The notes beneath the pieces are model-generated. The model did no database searches and was not told where the DNA came from. It saw only the letters and a program-made list of their open reading frames with translations. The translations under genes and the position numbers were made by a program. Below, in pieces: positions 54,541 to 64,000 of a DNA stretch of 64,000 nt. Numbering within the stretch: the stretch's first letter is position 1; each line of letters begins with the position of its first letter. Source of the DNA: Desulfovibrio sp. OH1186_COT-070. GTDB lineage: Bacteria > Desulfobacterota > Desulfovibrionia > Desulfovibrionales > Desulfovibrionaceae. Location of the stretch: contig NZ_RQYH01000002.1 in the NCBI RefSeq assembly GCF_003860215.1, forward strand, positions 89,276 through 153,275, given 5' to 3'.

Positions 54541-55620
54541 CTACATGCGCTTGAAGCGTTCCACAACGTTTTCTTTGGTCAGGATATTCCGGAAATCGGG
54601 GCCAAGGCGGTTGGAAAGGGGTTTTTCGTGCACGATGGTGGCCTCGTACAGGGCGGTATACTGCTCTTCCGTCAGCCCCCGGCAGATGCCCGCGGGCAGC
54701 TCAATGTCCTGCCGTTCCAGCATGGTCATGAAGTCCCGGTACTGTTCGGGATAAATGTCTTCCAGCACCGAAAGGGCATAGCAGTTGGCAATACCGTGGC
54801 GCATGTGCAAAACCATGCTCAAGCCCGCGGAAACAGGGTGCACCACGCCCACGAAGCCTGCGGCCATGCCGCCCAGAAAAGAGGCGATCATGAGCTTTTC
54901 CCGGTTTTCGTCGCTCATCATGTCGCGGGACAGGAAAATCTGCTTGCTGAGATCAATGGCCTTCTCCGCCAGAGAATCCACCACCACGTTGCGGTAGGAG
55001 CCGGTGATGGACTCGAAGCAGTGCATATAGGTGTCAATGCCCGTATAGAAATACTGGTTGCGGGGCACGGTGGCGGTAAGATCCGGATCCAGCAGCACCT
55101 GATCGAACATGGTGAAGTCGCTGTTCATGCCCAGCTTGATGTTTTTGGCCTCGTTGCAGATGATGCCCGTGCGCGAGGTTTCCGCTCCTGTCCCCGACAG
55201 GGTGGGCACGGCGATCTTGTAGGGCGCGGGATGCCTGACCAGTTCCCAGCCCTGATAGTCTTCGGCCTTGCCGGGATTGGTCAGCAGGTTGCCCACGCAT
55301 TTGCAGGTGTCCAGAATGCTGCCGCCGCCAAAGGCCAGCAGCGCGCACGGCTCTGCCCCGCCCAGAAAATCCCTGACCTGTGCGGCATATCCGTCCACAC
55401 TTTCGGTGGTCGGTTCCGCCGCGGCGTCCACATAAACCACCAGATCGCGGCTTTCCACCGGCAGGGAGGCCACAAGATCGCGCCCCTCGAAAAAACGGTC
55501 CACAAAAAATACCGCCGGGCCGGAGCGCACCTTGCGCCGCGCGCCCAAAAGGTCACCCAGTTGGGAAAGGCAGCCCTTGCCGATCATGTAATAGCCGACA
55601 TTCTTCGCATTGCGATACAT
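54541..55620 (-). CDS. Iron-containing alcohol dehydrogenase, KdnB-like
   Basis: A 359-residue group III (iron-type) alcohol dehydrogenase. NAD site GGGSILD near 98-104; PTLSGTGAE; metal ligands predicted at Asp196, His200 (GIDTYMH), His261 and His275 (MRHGIANC). The histidine that acts as proton relay four residues after the third ligand in FucO-type enzymes is Ala265 here. Paired with the aminotransferase it resembles KdnB, which oxidises C8 of Kdo before amination. GAGGGGACAAGC precedes the ATG at 55620. Function as Kdo 8-oxidase is an inference from the pairing and the neighbouring CMP-transferases. Confidence 0.75.
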   Translation of the reverse strand: MYRNAKNVGYYMIGKGCLSQLGDLLGARRKVRSGPAVFFVDRFFEGRDLVASLPVESRDLVVYVDAAAEPTTESVDGYAAQVRDFLGGAEPCALLAFGGGSILDTCKCVGNLLTNPGKAEDYQGWELVRHPAPYKIAVPTLSGTGAETSRTGIICNEAKNIKLGMNSDFTMFDQVLLDPDLTATVPRNQYFYTGIDTYMHCFESITGSYRNVVVDSLAEKAIDLSKQIFLSRDMMSDENREKLMIASFLGGMAAGFVGVVHPVSAGLSMVLHMRHGIANCYALSVLEDIYPEQYRDFMTMLERQDIELPAGICRGLTEEQYTALYEATIVHEKPLSNRLGPDFRNILTKENVVERFKRM

Positions 55621-55679
55621 GCTTGTCCCCTCAAAAAATATTCTCTGCGCAGTCGGAATACGCGCAAACATCCGCACTT

Positions 55680-56537
55680 TCAGGCCCGGACATTCTCCCG
55701 CCATGCCCGCACCGTGTTGGAGAGGAGCATGGCGATGGTCATGGGGCCGACACCGCCGGGCACAGGCGTGATGGCCCGCACCCTGGGGCTGACACTGGCA
55801 AAATCCGCATCTCCGCACAGCCCTTCGGGCGTGCGGTTGATGCCCACATCAATGACCACCGCGCCCTCGCCCACCATGTCGCCGGTGATGCAGCGGGGCC
55901 TGCCCATGGCCAGAAAAAGAAAATCCGCCTGCCTGCACTGTGCTGCCAGATCGGGCGTGCGCGAATGGCAGAGCGTCACCGTGGCGTCGCCGAAAGCCCC
56001 CGGACGGGCCAGCAGCATGGCCAGCGGCTTGCCCACAATGTTGGACCGCCCCACCACCACCGCCCTTTTGCCTTCCGTGGGCAGGTTGTAGCGCCGCAAA
56101 AGCTCCACGACCCCGGCGGGCGTGCAGGGCACAAATCCCGGCAGGCCCAGCGCAAGGCGGCCCGCATTGACCGGGTGAAAACCGTCCACATCCTTGGCGG
56201 GCTCAATGGCCAAAAGGCATTGTTGCGCGTCCAGCCCCGCGGGCAGGGGCAGTTGCAGCAAAATGCCGTCCACCGCAGGATCGGCATTGCAGCGTCCAAT
56301 GAGCGCCAGCAGTTCGTCCTGGCTGATGGAGGCGGGCAGATGGTGGGGAAAGGACACGATGCCCGCTTCCGCGCAGGCGCGCTCCTTGTTGCGCACATAA
56401 ACCTGCGAGGCGGGGTCCTCCCCCACCAGAATGACCGCCAGCCCAGGAGCGCGCTGCGCCCCGGCGCGGGCGGCCACCGTTGCAGCCAGTTCACCGCGTA
56501 TCTTTGCAGCGGTTGTTTTGCCGTCGATGAGCAGCAT
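55680..56537 (-). CDS. folD: Methylenetetrahydrofolate dehydrogenase/cyclohydrolase
   Basis: Bifunctional enzyme interconverting 5,10-methylene- and 10-formyl-tetrahydrofolate with NADP. The 285-residue protein has [18 protein letters not shown] (YVxxK catalytic Tyr-Lys), [26 protein letters not shown], the nucleotide loop [13 protein letters not shown] and the C-terminal [26 protein letters not shown] precedes the ATG at 56537. Confidence 0.95.
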   Translation of the reverse strand: MLLIDGKTTAAKIRGELAATVAARAGAQRAPGLAVILVGEDPASQVYVRNKERACAEAGIVSFPHHLPASISQDELLALIGRCNADPAVDGILLQLPLPAGLDAQQCLLAIEPAKDVDGFHPVNAGRLALGLPGFVPCTPAGVVELLRRYNLPTEGKRAVVVGRSNIVGKPLAMLLARPGAFGDATVTLCHSRTPDLAAQCRQADFLFLAMGRPRCITGDMVGEGAVVIDVGINRTPEGLCGDADFASVSPRVRAITPVPGGVGPMTIAMLLSNTVRAWRENVRA

Positions 56538-56609
56538 GTGACTCCCTTTCCGGTGCGCGGGCGGCTCCGGGGGAGCCGCCCGCGCCCGCAACGCCGCAGT
56601 ACCGGCGCG

Positions 56610-58756
<2,147 letters not shown>

Positions 58757-58784
58757 AAAGACCTCCTTCCGGACAGGCGTACCG

Positions 58785-60614
58785 CTACTCCACAGTGACG
58801 CTCTTGGCAAGATTGCGCGGCTGGTCCACATCCTTGCCCAGATAGTCGGCCATTTCGTAACTGAAAAGCTGGAGCGCGGGCAGGACAACAAAACCGGCCA
58901 GAGGCGAAGGCAGAAAGGGTATTGTCCAGAGATCATCGCCGCCCACGGCCGTCCCTTCGTGGGCGAGCACCAGGGTTTTGCCCTGGCGGGCCTGCACTTC
59001 CACCATGTTGGACACCACTTTGGGCAGCAGCGCATCGTTGAGGGCCAGAACAAATGTGGGGAAAGACGGATCAATGAGGGCAATGGGGCCGTGCTTCATT
59101 TCGCCCGCCGCATAGCCTTCGGCATGGATATAGGAAAGTTCCTTGAGCTTCAGCGCGCCTTCCAGCGCCAGCGGATGGCAGTGCCCCCGCCCCAGATAGA
59201 AGAAGTTGCGCGCCCCGGCATACGCGCGCGAAAGTTCGCGCGCCCGTGCGTGCATGGCGGGCAGCGCCCCGGCAAGCACATCGGGGATGCCTTTCAGGAT
59301 CTCCGTATTCCGGCGCACTTCCTCCGCAGGCAAAACCCCCTGGCGGCCCCCCCAGTAGAGGGCCATGAGCGCCAGCATGAGCATCTGGCTGCACATGGCC
59401 TTGGTGGAGGCCACGCTGATTTCCGGGCCAGCCTGGGTGTAGAGCACGGCCGCAGCCTCGCGCGCAATGGACGATCCCACCACATTGCACAGCCCCAGCG
59501 TGGTTGCGCCCTTTTCACGGGCCATGCGCAGGGCGGCCAGGGTATCGGCCGTCTCGCCGCTCTGGCTGATGGCCAGAACCATGTCGTCCTTGTCCAGAAG
59601 GAGGCTTTCGCGGTAGCGGAATTCCGAGGCAATTTCCACCTGCACGGGCACGCGGGCCCAGTGCTCCAGCAAATGGCGCCCCCAAAGCCCGGAATGCCAG
59701 GACGTGCCGCAGGCCACAATATGCAGGCGGCGCGGCACAGGCAGGGCATCCAGTTCGTGCAGCAGCACGCTCCCGCCCTGCGCGTCCACCCTGCCGCTCA
59801 GACCGTCAGCCACCACCCGCGGCTGCTCGAAAATTTCCTTGAGCATGAAGTGGCGGTATCCGCCTTTCTGGGCGGCCTGCATGTCCCACTGGATGGTTTC
59901 CACGCCGCGTTGTGCGGGCTGCATGTCCTCAAGGCGCAAGATGCTGTATTCCTTGGCGGAAACGCGCACCATGTCGCCGTCTTCCAGAAAGACCACCTGG
60001 CGGGTGTAGGGCAAGAATGCGGGAATGTCCGAGGCCACAAAATGCTCGCCCGTGCCCAGGCCGAAAATGAGCGGGGCGGACATGCGCGCGGCATAAAGCA
60101 CGCCCGGCTCGTCAACAGACATGAGGCAAACGGCGTACGCTCCGCGCGCCTGCCGCAGGGCAGCGGCAAAGGCATGCAGAAGATCGCTCTCTGTCTTGCG
60201 GTGTTCGGCAATGAGGTTGACCAGAACTTCCGTGTCAGTGTCCGAATGGAAAACATGGCCCCTGGCCGCGAGGTCGGCCTTGAGTTCCTGATAGTTTTCG
60301 ATGATGCCGTTGTGCACCAGGCTCAGGCTCCGGTCATTGGAGCAGTGGGGATGGGCATTGCGCTCTGCCGGCGCTCCGTGGGTGGCCCAGCGGGTATGCC
60401 CCATGGCGCAGACCGGAGTGACCACGCCCTCTGCGCGGGCAAGGCGTTCCTCCAGAGCGCCCAGCTTGCCCACGGCGCGCACCACATGCATTTCTCCCTG
60501 CCGGAGCCAGGCCACGCCGGACGAATCATACCCGCGGTATTCCAGGCGGCGCAGCCCCTCCATCACTACGGGCACAGCCGGTCTGTGCCCGGCGTATCCA
60601 ATAATGCCGCACAT
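58785..60614 (-). CDS. glmS: Glucosamine-6-phosphate synthase
   Basis: Makes glucosamine-6-phosphate from fructose-6-phosphate and glutamine, the entry to peptidoglycan and LPS amino sugars. The 609-residue enzyme starts MCGIIGYAG with the catalytic Cys at position 2 after Met removal; AAGGAGATTCCC before the ATG at 60614 fixes it. The glutaminase half has GHTRWATHGAP, the isomerase half two SIS domains (GTSWHSGLWG, SQSGETADTLAAL) and the end DQPRNLAKSVTVE. No glmS ribozyme or small-RNA site was recognised upstream. Confidence 0.96.
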   Translation of the reverse strand: MCGIIGYAGHRPAVPVVMEGLRRLEYRGYDSSGVAWLRQGEMHVVRAVGKLGALEERLARAEGVVTPVCAMGHTRWATHGAPAERNAHPHCSNDRSLSLVHNGIIENYQELKADLAARGHVFHSDTDTEVLVNLIAEHRKTESDLLHAFAAALRQARGAYAVCLMSVDEPGVLYAARMSAPLIFGLGTGEHFVASDIPAFLPYTRQVVFLEDGDMVRVSAKEYSILRLEDMQPAQRGVETIQWDMQAAQKGGYRHFMLKEIFEQPRVVADGLSGRVDAQGGSVLLHELDALPVPRRLHIVACGTSWHSGLWGRHLLEHWARVPVQVEIASEFRYRESLLLDKDDMVLAISQSGETADTLAALRMAREKGATTLGLCNVVGSSIAREAAAVLYTQAGPEISVASTKAMCSQMLMLALMALYWGGRQGVLPAEEVRRNTEILKGIPDVLAGALPAMHARARELSRAYAGARNFFYLGRGHCHPLALEGALKLKELSYIHAEGYAAGEMKHGPIALIDPSFPTFVLALNDALLPKVVSNMVEVQARQGKTLVLAHEGTAVGGDDLWTIPFLPSPLAGFVVLPALQLFSYEMADYLGKDVDQPRNLAKSVTVE

Positions 60615-60682
60615 GGGAATCTCCTTGTTGCAAGGGCTGGAGAAGTTGCATTCCTGCTGTCGGCAGGCCCGCAAAGGCGGAA

Positions 60683-62602
60683 CTACATGTTCTTTCTGTC
60701 CACCAGGGCGGGATCCAGAACTTCGATGCGCGCGCGGGAAAGAAGGCGCTGCATGAAGATTTCAAAAAGCCCCTCGGCACGCTCGCGTTTCATGGCGTCA
60801 ACCATGATGTCCCTGACGGCCTCCCATTCCGCGGCCTCGGGCGGGCGCACCCCGCTCACACGGGCAAAAAGGACTCCCGGCCCATCGCCGCTGCTGGTCA
60901 CGGCATACACGCCGGGCAGCCATGCGTTGGTTGCGGTGCTGAAAAGAGCTTCGGACAGGGCCTGGTCAGGCGCAAAACCGGGCAGCGCACCGCCGCGCTC
61001 CACGGTGGGGGCGGCATGCAGCTTGAGATCCGCCCTGTCTCCGGCATCCGGAGGCCCGTCAGACAGTGCCCCGCGTTTTTGGGAGGCTGCCTCCATGGCC
61101 TTGGTCAGCGCCTTTTCCGCCCGGATTTTTTCCACAATGTCCTCCCTGACCTGGGCCAGGGGACGGGTGGAAGCGGCTTCGGACTTGAGAACGCGCACCA
61201 CCAGATAGGCATCTCCGGCTTCCAGCACCGAATCCACAGGCGAGCCTGCGGGCACGGCCAGCAGGGAAGCGGCGTCCCCGGCCTTGACATGCAGCTTTGC
61301 TTCCAACTCCGCGGCGGAAACAAGCCCGGTCTCCCCAAACTCCAGGCCCAGCGTGTCAGCGCTCTCCTTCAGGGATTTGCCCAGGATATTGGCTTCCACC
61401 AGATTGTCCAGCACATCGTGCAGCCTGCTTTCTCCCCTTTCCTGCGCCATGGCCTTGCGCACATCGGCGGCCGCTTCCGCAAAGGGCGGCACGCCGCCGG
61501 GCTTTTTTTCCTCAACCTTGATGAGGTGCAGACCAAAGGGGCTGCGCACCGGAGCCGACACCGCGCCCGGCTTGAGAGCAAAAGCCGCCTGCTCGAAAGG
61601 CTCCACAGTCATGCCCCGCCGGATCCAGCCAAGTTCTCCGCCGGGCCCGGCGGCATTGGGGCCGTTGTGCGCATCAGCCACAGCGGCAAAGGCCTTTCCG
61701 GCCGCAAGCTCGGCTTCAATGGCGGCCATGCTTTTTCCGGCCTTTTCCACCTCGTCTTCGGCAGCGTCTTCGGCCAGCGGAACAAGAATGTGCGCGGCCC
61801 TGACTTCTTCTTCACGGGCAAAGCGCGCGGTATTGGCCTCATACCAGGCCAGAGCCTCGCTCTCGCCGATGGATTCGGCCCTGCCCAGCGCCTCGGCCCT
61901 GACCAGAACATAGGCCAGAGCCACCCTGGCGGGGATGCCGAAGTCCGCCTTGCGGGCATCGTAGTAGGCCTGCACTTCCTCTTCCGTGGGCGCAACAGAG
62001 CCCGCATACGCCGCAGCCGGGAAAAAGGCGTATTCCACAGACCGCTGCTCGCGCAGAAAATCGTACCGATTGCGCGCTTCTTCAGGGTCTGTCCACACAG
62101 AGGCCGTCACCAGGGCAAAGAGCTTCTGGCGCAGCATGTCGCCCGCCATCTCCTGCTCGTACCGGGCCGGCGACATTCTCTGCGCTTCAAGTACGCGCTT
62201 GTAGGCCTCGGGATCAAAGCGCCCCTGGGCGTCCTGAAAAGCCTTGACTTCGCCAATGGCCATGCGCAGTTCCAGCGGCGTGACCGTGATGCCCGCCCGC
62301 GCGGCTTCCGCAGACAGAAGGTTGCGGGTCACAAGATCGCGCAGCACCTGACGGCCCAGCTCCTGCGCCAGGGCCTCCCGCGGCAGACCGGGATTGTTGC
62401 GCCGCATGGCGTCCTCGGCATGCCGGTAGGCCAGTTCAAAATCCCGCGCGGAAATGGGCGAACCGTTGACCATGGCCACATGGTTGCCGCCGGTTCTGTC
62501 GCTCAGGCTGCCGACGCCCCAGAAAACAAAAACCAGAATGATGACGCCAAAAGCCAGCTTCACACCGAAGGACTGGGCATTGGAACGGATATATTCGAGC
62601 AT
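60683..62602 (-). CDS. ppiD: Periplasmic folding chaperone PpiD (SurA-N/parvulin)
   Basis: A 639-residue inner-membrane-anchored chaperone/prolyl isomerase that assists outer-membrane and periplasmic proteins. One N-terminal membrane anchor (FGVKLAFGVIILVFVFWGVG), a SurA-N-like domain (NGSPISARDFELAY...LVTRNLLSAEA), a parvulin domain (RAAHILVPL ... GELGWIRRGM ... SPFGLHLIKVEEKKPG in outline) and a second degenerate one. CGGAGTCAGCC precedes the ATG; a good promoter lies just upstream. It heads the minus-strand run ppiD-glmS-coaX-eno-folD. Confidence 0.88.
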   Translation of the reverse strand: MLEYIRSNAQSFGVKLAFGVIILVFVFWGVGSLSDRTGGNHVAMVNGSPISARDFELAYRHAEDAMRRNNPGLPREALAQELGRQVLRDLVTRNLLSAEAARAGITVTPLELRMAIGEVKAFQDAQGRFDPEAYKRVLEAQRMSPARYEQEMAGDMLRQKLFALVTASVWTDPEEARNRYDFLREQRSVEYAFFPAAAYAGSVAPTEEEVQAYYDARKADFGIPARVALAYVLVRAEALGRAESIGESEALAWYEANTARFAREEEVRAAHILVPLAEDAAEDEVEKAGKSMAAIEAELAAGKAFAAVADAHNGPNAAGPGGELGWIRRGMTVEPFEQAAFALKPGAVSAPVRSPFGLHLIKVEEKKPGGVPPFAEAAADVRKAMAQERGESRLHDVLDNLVEANILGKSLKESADTLGLEFGETGLVSAAELEAKLHVKAGDAASLLAVPAGSPVDSVLEAGDAYLVVRVLKSEAASTRPLAQVREDIVEKIRAEKALTKAMEAASQKRGALSDGPPDAGDRADLKLHAAPTVERGGALPGFAPDQALSEALFSTATNAWLPGVYAVTSSGDGPGVLFARVSGVRPPEAAEWEAVRDIMVDAMKRERAEGLFEIFMQRLLSRARIEVLDPALVDRKNM

Positions 62603-62642
62603 GGCTGACTCCGCGTGATATCTTTTTGCTCAACAAAAGGGG

Positions 62643-62671
62643 AGTATACGCGCAACGCGGCGGAACTTCAA
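62643..62671 (-). promoter_or_regulatory. Sigma-70 promoter of ppiD-glmS run
   Basis: On the minus strand TTGAAG (62671-62666), 17 bases, then TATACT (62648-62643). The predicted start is near 62636, about 34 bases before the ppiD ATG. Five of six bases match consensus at the -10 and four of six at the -35. The remaining ~230 bases to 62903 contain nothing else that I can call. Confidence 0.65.
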
Positions 62672-62903
62672 GAATGCCGCCCGAACCGGCGCGCCCCTTT
62701 CGATGACCTTGCAAACAGGTGTGTTGCATTCCAGACGGCCCACGCGGGGCTTGCAGGGGAACGCCAACCCCGCCGCACAAAACGGTACCTTGCCTGTCGT
62801 TCTTTCCCTGGCCTTGTTCCGCCAGAAAAAGGGCGGCAAACGCGAAACGGAACCCCCATCACAACCCGTCTTCTTGACCGTTCGGTAAAAAAGCGAGCAC
62901 GTG

Positions 62904-63167
62904 ATGGCGCGACAAACGAAGGTCACGTTTCCCATGGATTTTTTTGGCGTGGAAGAGTTGGGCAAGGCCATAAAAAAGGTGCGCACATTGCGCGGGCTGA
63001 CCCAGCAGGAATTGGCCATGCGAACAAATACCAGCACAAAATTCATCAGCAATGTGGAAAACGGCAAAGATGCCGCGCAGCTCGGCAAGGTTTTATTGCT
63101 GGTGCGCATTCTGGATATGGGAACCCGGCTGGTTGATCTCCGGGCAAAGGAGCGGGACGGCACATGA
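62904..63167 (+). CDS. HipB-type antitoxin (XRE family), orphan
   Basis: An 87-residue helix-turn-helix protein: ELGKAIKKVRTLRGLTQQELAMRTNTSTKFISNVENGK, of which LTQQELAMRTNTSTKFIS is the HTH core, followed by a short dimerisation tail. This is the HipB antitoxin/autorepressor pattern. The stop overlaps a downstream ATG as ATGA, the usual hipB-hipA coupling, but the hipA frame is broken after about 10 codons. A GTG one codon upstream is an alternative start. Confidence 0.8.
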   Translation: MARQTKVTFPMDFFGVEELGKAIKKVRTLRGLTQQELAMRTNTSTKFISNVENGKDAAQLGKVLLLVRILDMGTRLVDLRAKERDGT

Positions 63168-63340
63168 ACATGAAAGCAGAGATATCGGCATGGAACCGGA
63201 GCCGTCATGGGCCTTGCAGCGCGGGATTCCCCGCTTCGCACCCCGCTCACAAGGCCCGCGCCGACTCCTCAAGGCAGCCAAGGCTGCTACGAAAAGTGCG
63301 AAAACCTCTGGACACTACCGACGGCGTTTCAACAGCGTAG
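63164..63340 (+). pseudogene. hipA remnant
   Basis: From the ATGA overlap the frame reads MNMKAEISAW, like the first residues of HipA kinases (before the usual MNG.xVG), then turns into Arg/Pro-rich sequence with no family resemblance and stops at 63338-63340 after 58 codons. The junction near 63194 is followed by an 8-bp-stem hairpin structure (63209-63257). The toxin kinase has been lost. Confidence 0.55.
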
Positions 63341-63378
63341 TCTTGCTTTATCAAATAGCCTTCGAATTGTTTTTTCAT
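63247..63378 (-). CDS. 43-residue ORF with strong ribosome site
   Basis: Encodes MKKQFEGYLIKQDYAVETPS followed by a Ser/Arg-rich end. GGAGGTGTGTGCC precedes the ATG, one of the best ribosome sites in the window. The first 20 residues resemble, from memory, the start of a longer small hypothetical protein, and the remainder looks like unrelated sequence, so it may be a truncated gene. It overlaps the hipA remnant antisense and follows the antitoxin at 63414-63728 on the same strand. Confidence 0.4.
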   Translation of the reverse strand: MKKQFEGYLIKQDYAVETPSVVSRGFRTFRSSLGCLEESARAL

Positions 63379-63413
63379 GGCACACACCTCCTCTGAAAGC
63401 AGATATGCTACGG

Positions 63414-63728
63414 CTAGAGCAGAGCCTCAATGCCCTTTCTATCCAAAATTTCCAGCAGTTTGCACGAAGGCCCGCCGGGGTTTTTCGTTCCGGCCTCCCA
63501 AGCGCGCACAGTAGAGGCACTGGTATTGATGATGATGGCCAACGCCGCCTGGCTGACGTTCAGACGGGAGCGCAAGGCCTTCACACTGTCCGCATTGAAC
63601 TTGGGCACCTGGTTAGCCCGGTAGAGGGCTTCAAATTCACGCATACGCCGTTCGTCGATTAACCCGCCTGCGTGCAGGCCTTGCACGGTTTCATGCATTT
63701 CTTCAATAATACGGCTAGGCTTCGTCAT
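63414..63728 (-). CDS. HigA/NadS-type XRE antitoxin
   Basis: A 104-residue antitoxin. The helix-turn-helix occupies the second half (KALRSRLNVSQAALAIIINTSASTVRAWEAG), with VSQAALAIIINTSASTV as its core, the layout of NadS/HigA antitoxins encoded after a RelE/HigB-type toxin. GGAGGTGAAAC precedes the ATG at 63728. The start overlaps the end of the toxin frame by 14 bases. The toxin is truncated, so this antitoxin is orphaned. Confidence 0.8.
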   Translation of the reverse strand: MTKPSRIIEEMHETVQGLHAGGLIDERRMREFEALYRANQVPKFNADSVKALRSRLNVSQAALAIIINTSASTVRAWEAGTKNPGGPSCKLLEILDRKGIEALL

Positions 63729-63909
63729 GTTTCACCTCCAAAAAATCTCCCCTGGCAATGGCCGATTGTAAATCGTCGCTGGAATAGGCAAGGAAAATCT
63801 GGGCAGCTCCTTGCAAATAGGCAAGCTCTGCCTGAGTAATGTTTTCTCTGTCGTTTTTCTCAAAGCCAAACAGAAAAAACCAACGATCTTCCCGATTCGT
63901 GGCAATGAA
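63715..63909 (-). pseudogene. 5'-truncated RelE/HigB-type toxin
   Basis: The minus-strand frame ending at 63715 reads FIATNREDRWFFLFGFEKND, then RENITQAELAYLQGAAQIFL and ends EVKHDEA, the C-terminal ~65 residues of a Gp49/RelE-like toxin, whose members carry GGYRTL.A....RWFF.YGF.K..R.NI. The N-terminal half is missing: upstream of about 63907 the frame enters hairpin sequence of a likely mobile-element end and stops at 63946-63948. Confidence 0.75.
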
Positions 63910-64000
63910 TGCTCCACCGGCTAAAGCCGGTGGTATCGGAAACAGCTAAAGCTGGCGATTGCGGATGAAATCCGCCGACAGCTTGGCGGGTTGGCAAAAG
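63905..64000. mobile_element. Probable end of an IS200/IS605-type element
   Basis: From about 63905 the sequence has CCACCGGC-taaa-GCCGGTGG (63913-63932), a perfect hairpin with an unpaired loop, then CAGC-taa-AGCTG. Subterminal hairpins of the form CACGGC-taaa-GCCGTG are, as I recall, typical of IS200/IS605 ends, which lack inverted repeats and transpose as single strands. The element interrupts the RelE-type toxin gene and would continue beyond 64000, where tnpA or tnpB should lie. Confidence 0.5.

Overview
The window looks like chromosome from a Desulfovibrio-type sulfate- or sulfite-reducing deltaproteobacterium (Desulfovibrionaceae). The evidence is a periplasmic HydAB [FeFe] hydrogenase with its HydGEF maturases, a complete CooMKLXUH-HypA-CooF energy-conserving [NiFe] hydrogenase operon in the order I recall from Desulfovibrio, a Desulfovibrio-type homotrimeric porin, and an isethionate sulfite-lyase locus that would feed sulfite to respiration. 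The DNA is GC-rich and densely coded. No rRNA, tRNA or CRISPR array was seen.

Layout. 1-613: gene-poor, perhaps with gene debris. 614-3371: panC, metK and a nitroreductase. 3446-17072: a block of about 13.2 kb between two near-identical ~200-bp direct repeats. It holds a methyltransferase and nikEDCBA (minus strand), then a porin, hydG, hydE, hydF, hydA and hydB (plus strand). The right repeat is the 5' end of an intact RNase II-family gene; the left repeat is a broken copy of that 5' end. 16953-21184: RNase, plsY, thrC. 21191-30547: the isethionate locus. The lyase islA, its activase islB and a sigma-54 activator run leftward; a TRAP transporter (dctP, fused dctQM) and an amidohydrolase-like protein run rightward. 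The 570-bp spacer carries two sigma-54 promoters and two related palindromes. 30793-39557: the coo operon (minus). 39875-46102: gpsA, a Csd4-like cell-shape peptidase, copZ/copA (divergent) and a sugar-binding lipoprotein. 46099-62602, all minus: a hybrid histidine kinase translationally coupled to that lipoprotein, hldD-gmhA-cysC-like, a CMP-sugar and 8-amino-ulosonate style glycan cluster, then folD, eno, coaX, glmS and ppiD behind a good sigma-70 promoter. 62603-64000: an apparent graveyard of toxin-antitoxin modules in which both antitoxins are intact and both toxins are truncated, ending in what looks like one end of an IS200/IS605-type element.

How the genes fit together. Isethionate is imported by DctPQM and cleaved by IslA, after IslB installs the glycyl radical, to sulfite and acetaldehyde; sulfite is the respiratory acceptor. 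HydAB oxidises periplasmic H2 and Coo couples ferredoxin and H2 to ion pumping; NikABCDE could supply the nickel Coo needs. The right half is mainly envelope: heptose, amino-sugar, peptidoglycan shape and outer-membrane protein folding.
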